From NCBI GenBank assembly GCA_002315195.1, contig DCGD01000157.1, positions 9,199 through 17,689 on the forward strand: 8,491 nucleotides of DNA. The letters run 5' to 3'. Below the pieces are notes generated by a model. The model was given only the letters and a program-made list of their open reading frames with translations. It made no database searches and was not told where the DNA came from. The DNA comes from Prevotellaceae bacterium UBA1787 (lineage in GTDB: Bacteria; Bacteroidota; Bacteroidia; Bacteroidales; Bacteroidaceae). Position 1 is the first letter of the stretch. Each line of letters opens with the position of its first letter. A program made the translations under genes and the position numbers. Positions 6,821 to 8,491 of this stretch are shown here, piece after piece.

Positions 6821-6946
6821 TTACCAAACAGCCTCGGTGTAGCCGGTGGTGTCATCGATGCTGAATTTATCTGTACTCGCTGCAATCACATTGGCCGGGC
6901 TGACCGCATAGGTCTTCATCCACGGCTTCTCGTAGGTTTTCTTCAT
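6821..6946 (-). CDS. 41-residue peptide, member of an unidentified small family
   Basis: The frame from ATG 6946 to TAA 6821 encodes MKKTYEKPWMKTYAVSPANV followed by IAASTDKFSIDDTTGYTEAV and a final W. There is no membrane segment or signal peptide. The N-terminal pattern K-K-x-Y-x-x-P with a later small-residue block (IAAS) resembles many unannotated Bacteroidales small proteins; this comparison is from memory. Coding is supported by the paralogue at 5171-5296: there most base changes in the shared part leave the protein similar (M10 to L, A18 to V), while the C-terminal halves differ completely. A -7 promoter element lies about 43 bases upstream of the ATG, and the fimbrillin-like lipoprotein follows after 35 bases, so it is the first gene of that unit. 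Function is unknown; a secreted or modified peptide precursor or a regulatory leader peptide are possibilities only. Confidence 0.7.
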   Translation of the reverse strand: MKKTYEKPWMKTYAVSPANVIAASTDKFSIDDTTGYTEAVW

Positions 6947-6950
6947 ACTG
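6875..6950 (-). repeat. Repeat copy 2: 5' part of the peptide gene
   Basis: The partner of the repeat at 5237-5313, in the same orientation. This copy keeps the ATG (6946-6944) and the open frame. Outside the repeat the two loci share no obvious similarity on either side. Confidence 0.9.
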
Positions 6951-6988
6951 AAAATATTAAATTAGTGTTATGTTAATGAATTCAAGCA

Positions 6989-6996
6989 CAAAATTA
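6989..6996 (-). promoter_or_regulatory. -7 promoter element of the peptide-lipoprotein unit
   Basis: On the minus strand this reads TAATTTTG, an exact TAnnTTTG match. Transcription would start near 6982, about 36 bases before the peptide ATG at 6946. No TTTG is present at the -33 position; instead a run of seven G (minus strand; C on plus at 7017-7023) lies about 20 bases upstream. Confidence 0.5.
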
Positions 6997-7016
6997 TAAA
7001 AAGCATCAATCATTTA

Positions 7017-7023
7017 CCCCCCC
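7017..7023. repeat. Homopolymer run of seven C in the promoter region
   Basis: Seven consecutive C (G on the minus strand) in otherwise very AT-rich sequence. It covers the place where the -33 box of the peptide-lipoprotein promoter should be, so slippage there could change spacing or activity. Confidence 0.6.
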
Positions 7024-7069
7024 ATATGTTAAATTATATTAATATTTATTAAATTACTAAAAGTTTCAG

Positions 7070-7174
7070 TCAGATGAGGACTTTAGGCTGCATTTTGGCT
7101 TCACGCTTGAGTTGGATGGACTTGAACCTGTGGTTATGCAGTTTGGACACCATACGGAAACGGCGTTGAGACAT
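7070..7174 (-). CDS. Possible 34-residue, very basic peptide
   Basis: The minus-strand frame from ATG 7174 to TGA 7070 encodes MSQRRFRMVSKLHNHRFKSI followed by QLKREAKMQPKVLI, rich in Arg, Lys and His. It is a clear island of higher GC within AT-rich flanks, the ends of which nearly coincide with the ORF, and a GGGAAAG lies about 8 bases before the ATG. Against it, the plus strand also has a 31-codon frame over the same bases (from ATG 7074), and I recognise no family. It could also be a fragment left by a lost gene. It could bind nucleic acid by charge, but that is only a guess. Confidence 0.35.
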   Translation of the reverse strand: MSQRRFRMVSKLHNHRFKSIQLKREAKMQPKVLI

Positions 7175-7221
7175 TAAAATATCTTTCCCGATAAAATCCC
7201 TCACATTTCATGATATTTCAC

Positions 7222-7229
7222 TAATTTTG
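7222..7229 (+). promoter_or_regulatory. -7 promoter element of purL
   Basis: TAATTTTG matches TAnnTTTG exactly. No convincing TTTG -33 box lies 19-22 bases upstream. Transcription would begin near 7235, giving a purL leader of about 70 bases. Confidence 0.5.
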
Positions 7230-7233
7230 CACC

Positions 7234-7308
7234 ATGTTAGGCCGTTTGTTGGAAACCCTATCACAAAACATTATATTTCAATCACATACATTACATCATT
7301 CAATATGA
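7234..7308 (+). other. Upstream ORF of 24 codons overlapping the purL start
   Basis: ATG 7234 opens a frame reading MLGRLLETLSQNIIFQSHTL and four more residues. It ends at TGA 7306-7308, which overlaps the purL ATG (7305) as ATGA. If transcription starts where the -7 element predicts, the ATG is almost the first base of the mRNA, so it would be translated leaderless or not at all. The overlap permits translational coupling to purL, but chance is equally possible. Confidence 0.25.
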
Positions 7309-8491
7309 TAAAATTCTTCAAAACCACCAATGGCAGCGTCATTGCAGTCGAGACCCAAACTCCGCTTTCAGACGATGAAAATCAAGCCCTTTCATGGCTG
7401 TTTGGGAATGCCATTACCCTATCTGAAACAACCTTGGATGGTTTCTTTGTTGGTCCGCGCCGCGAAATGGTCACCCCTTGGAGTACCAACGCCGTGGAAA
7501 TCACACAGAACATGAACATAAAGGGGCTTCAACGCATTGAAGAATATTTTCCCGTGGAAAACGAAAATGTGGAATACGATTCCATGCTGCAACGTCTCTA
7601 CAAAGGACTTGACCAACAGATTTTCGAGACTACGAGAAAACCGGAACCTATACGCACCGTAGAAGACATCGAGGAAGAAAACGAAAAGGAAGGGCTCGCG
7701 CTGAGCAAGGAGGAAATCGCCTATCTCCACGGAGTGGAAGAACAATTGGGACGAAAACTGACCGACTCGGAAGTGTTCGGATTCGCTCAGATCAACTCGG
7801 AACATTGCCGCCACAAAATCTTCGGTGGCACATTCATCATCAACGGAAAAGAGATGCCCTCGTCGTTGTTCCAAATGATAAAGAAAACCACTAAAGAACA
7901 TCCGCACAACATCATTTCCGCTTACAAGGACAATGTCGCCTTTGCACAAGGTCCGGTCATTGAACAGTTCGCGCCGAAAAACCAATCCACAAGCGATTAT
8001 TTTGTCATCAAGGACATAGAAAGCGTCATCTCCCTGAAGGCGGAGACACACAATTTCCCTACCACCGTCGAACCGTTCAACGGCGCGGCCACCGGCACCG
8101 GAGGTGAAATCCGGGATCGAATGGGTGGCGGAGTGGGCTCCTGGCCCATTGCGGGAACCGCGGTGTATATCACGGCATACCCCCGCATTCATGGCGGACG
8201 CGAATGGGAGGACATCCTGCCCGTCCGACAATGGCTGTACCAAACACCTGAACAAATTCTTATCAAGGCTTCCAACGGTGCAAGCGACTTCGGAAACAAA
8301 TTCGGCCAACCACTCATTGCCGGCTCCGTCCTTACGTTCGAACATCAGGAAAACGGTGAAAAATATGGGTATGACAAAGTCATCATGCTTGCCGGCGGCG
8401 TAGGCTACGGAACGAAGCGCGACTGCCTGAAGAAAGAACCGCAGAAAGGAAACAAAATCGTAGTGGTCGGCGGCGACAACTACCGCATCGG
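7305..8491 (+). CDS. purL: Phosphoribosylformylglycinamidine synthase, 5' part (runs off the window)
   Basis: The first 395 codons of a long-type PurL (the complete single-chain enzyme is roughly 1200-1300 residues); the frame is open to the right edge. PurL converts FGAR, glutamine and ATP to FGAM in the fourth step of purine synthesis, in the cytoplasm. The visible part contains the N-terminal PurS-like domain (about 1-150, with GPRREMVTPWSTNAVEI at 50-66), the catalytic linker FGFAQINSEHCRH (158-170), and the nucleotide-binding segment from ETHNFPTTVEPFNGAATGTG (247-266) through GGEIRDRMGGG. The glutaminase domain lies beyond the edge. The start was chosen because MIKFF begins the first beta-strand and no in-frame ATG lies just upstream. 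It has its own -7 element and appears to be a separate unit. No purine riboswitch fold is evident in the short leader. Confidence 0.96.
   Translation, partial: MIKFFKTTNGSVIAVETQTPLSDDENQALSWLFGNAITLSETTLDGFFVGPRREMVTPWSTNAVEITQNMNIKGLQRIEEYFPVENENVEYDSMLQRLYKGLDQQIFETTRKPEPIRTVEDIEEENEKEGLALSKEEIAYLHGVEEQLGRKLTDSEVFGFAQINSEHCRHKIFGGTFIINGKEMPSSLFQMIKKTTKEHPHNIISAYKDNVAFAQGPVIEQFAPKNQSTSDYFVIKDIESVISLKAETHNFPTTVEPFNGAATGTGGEIRDRMGGGVGSWPIAGTAVYITAYPRIHGGREWEDILPVRQWLYQTPEQILIKASNGASDFGNKFGQPLIAGSVLTFEHQENGEKYGYDKVIMLAGGVGYGTKRDCLKKEPQKGNKIVVVGGDNYRI

Noticed and set aside
6786..6827. Longer N-terminus for the fimbrillin-like lipoprotein (ATG at 6827)
   Set aside because: It would put 14 polar residues before the lipoprotein signal and overlap the peptide gene stop; the ATG at 6785 fits better.
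7419..8345. 308-codon open frame opposite purL
   Set aside because: The plus strand carries unmistakable PurL motifs over the same bases; the minus frame is a codon-bias shadow.

Overview
The window looks like a chromosomal segment of a Bacteroidales bacterium, most likely Prevotellaceae-like (inference). The evidence is three close matches to the Bacteroidota -7 promoter consensus TAnnTTTG, start codons mostly without Shine-Dalgarno sequences, a fimbrillin-type (Mfa-like) lipoprotein, and a single-chain PurL. No plasmid, phage or CRISPR features are visible.

Layout. Positions 2-256 (+) hold the 3' end of an unidentified gene, closed by a hairpin terminator (309-338). A promoter at about 521-554 starts a plus-strand unit: a GntP-family permease (609-1997), then after 8 bases a glycerate kinase (2006-3148), then after 122 bases a secreted GH10 xylanase-family hydrolase (3271-4827). 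A strong hairpin terminator (4923-4968) ends it. The likely logic is import of D-glycerate or a related sugar acid and its phosphorylation into glycolysis; the link to the extracellular glycan hydrolase is positional only.

The middle (about 5040-7175) is an AT-rich accessory region read on the minus strand. It holds an intact two-gene unit: a 41-residue peptide gene (6821-6946) followed by a fimbrillin-like lipoprotein gene (5925-6785). Further left is a second, broken copy of the peptide gene (5171-5309). The two copies are about 95 % identical at the 5' end but unrelated at the 3' end, and the left copy has lost its ATG and gained one base. Next to it is a non-coding element of about 413 bp (5320-5732) bounded by inverted repeats of about 97 bp. 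Its right arm holds a consensus -7 element that is damaged in the left arm. It could be a MITE, an invertible promoter segment, or two divergent leader copies.

Positions 7070-7174 (-) may encode a very basic 34-residue peptide. From 7305 the first 395 codons of purL (purine synthesis) run off the right edge, preceded by a -7 promoter element and a 24-codon upstream ORF whose stop overlaps the purL ATG.

The most unusual content is the peptide-gene pair (constant N-terminus, divergent C-terminus, next to a surface lipoprotein) together with the inverted-repeat element.
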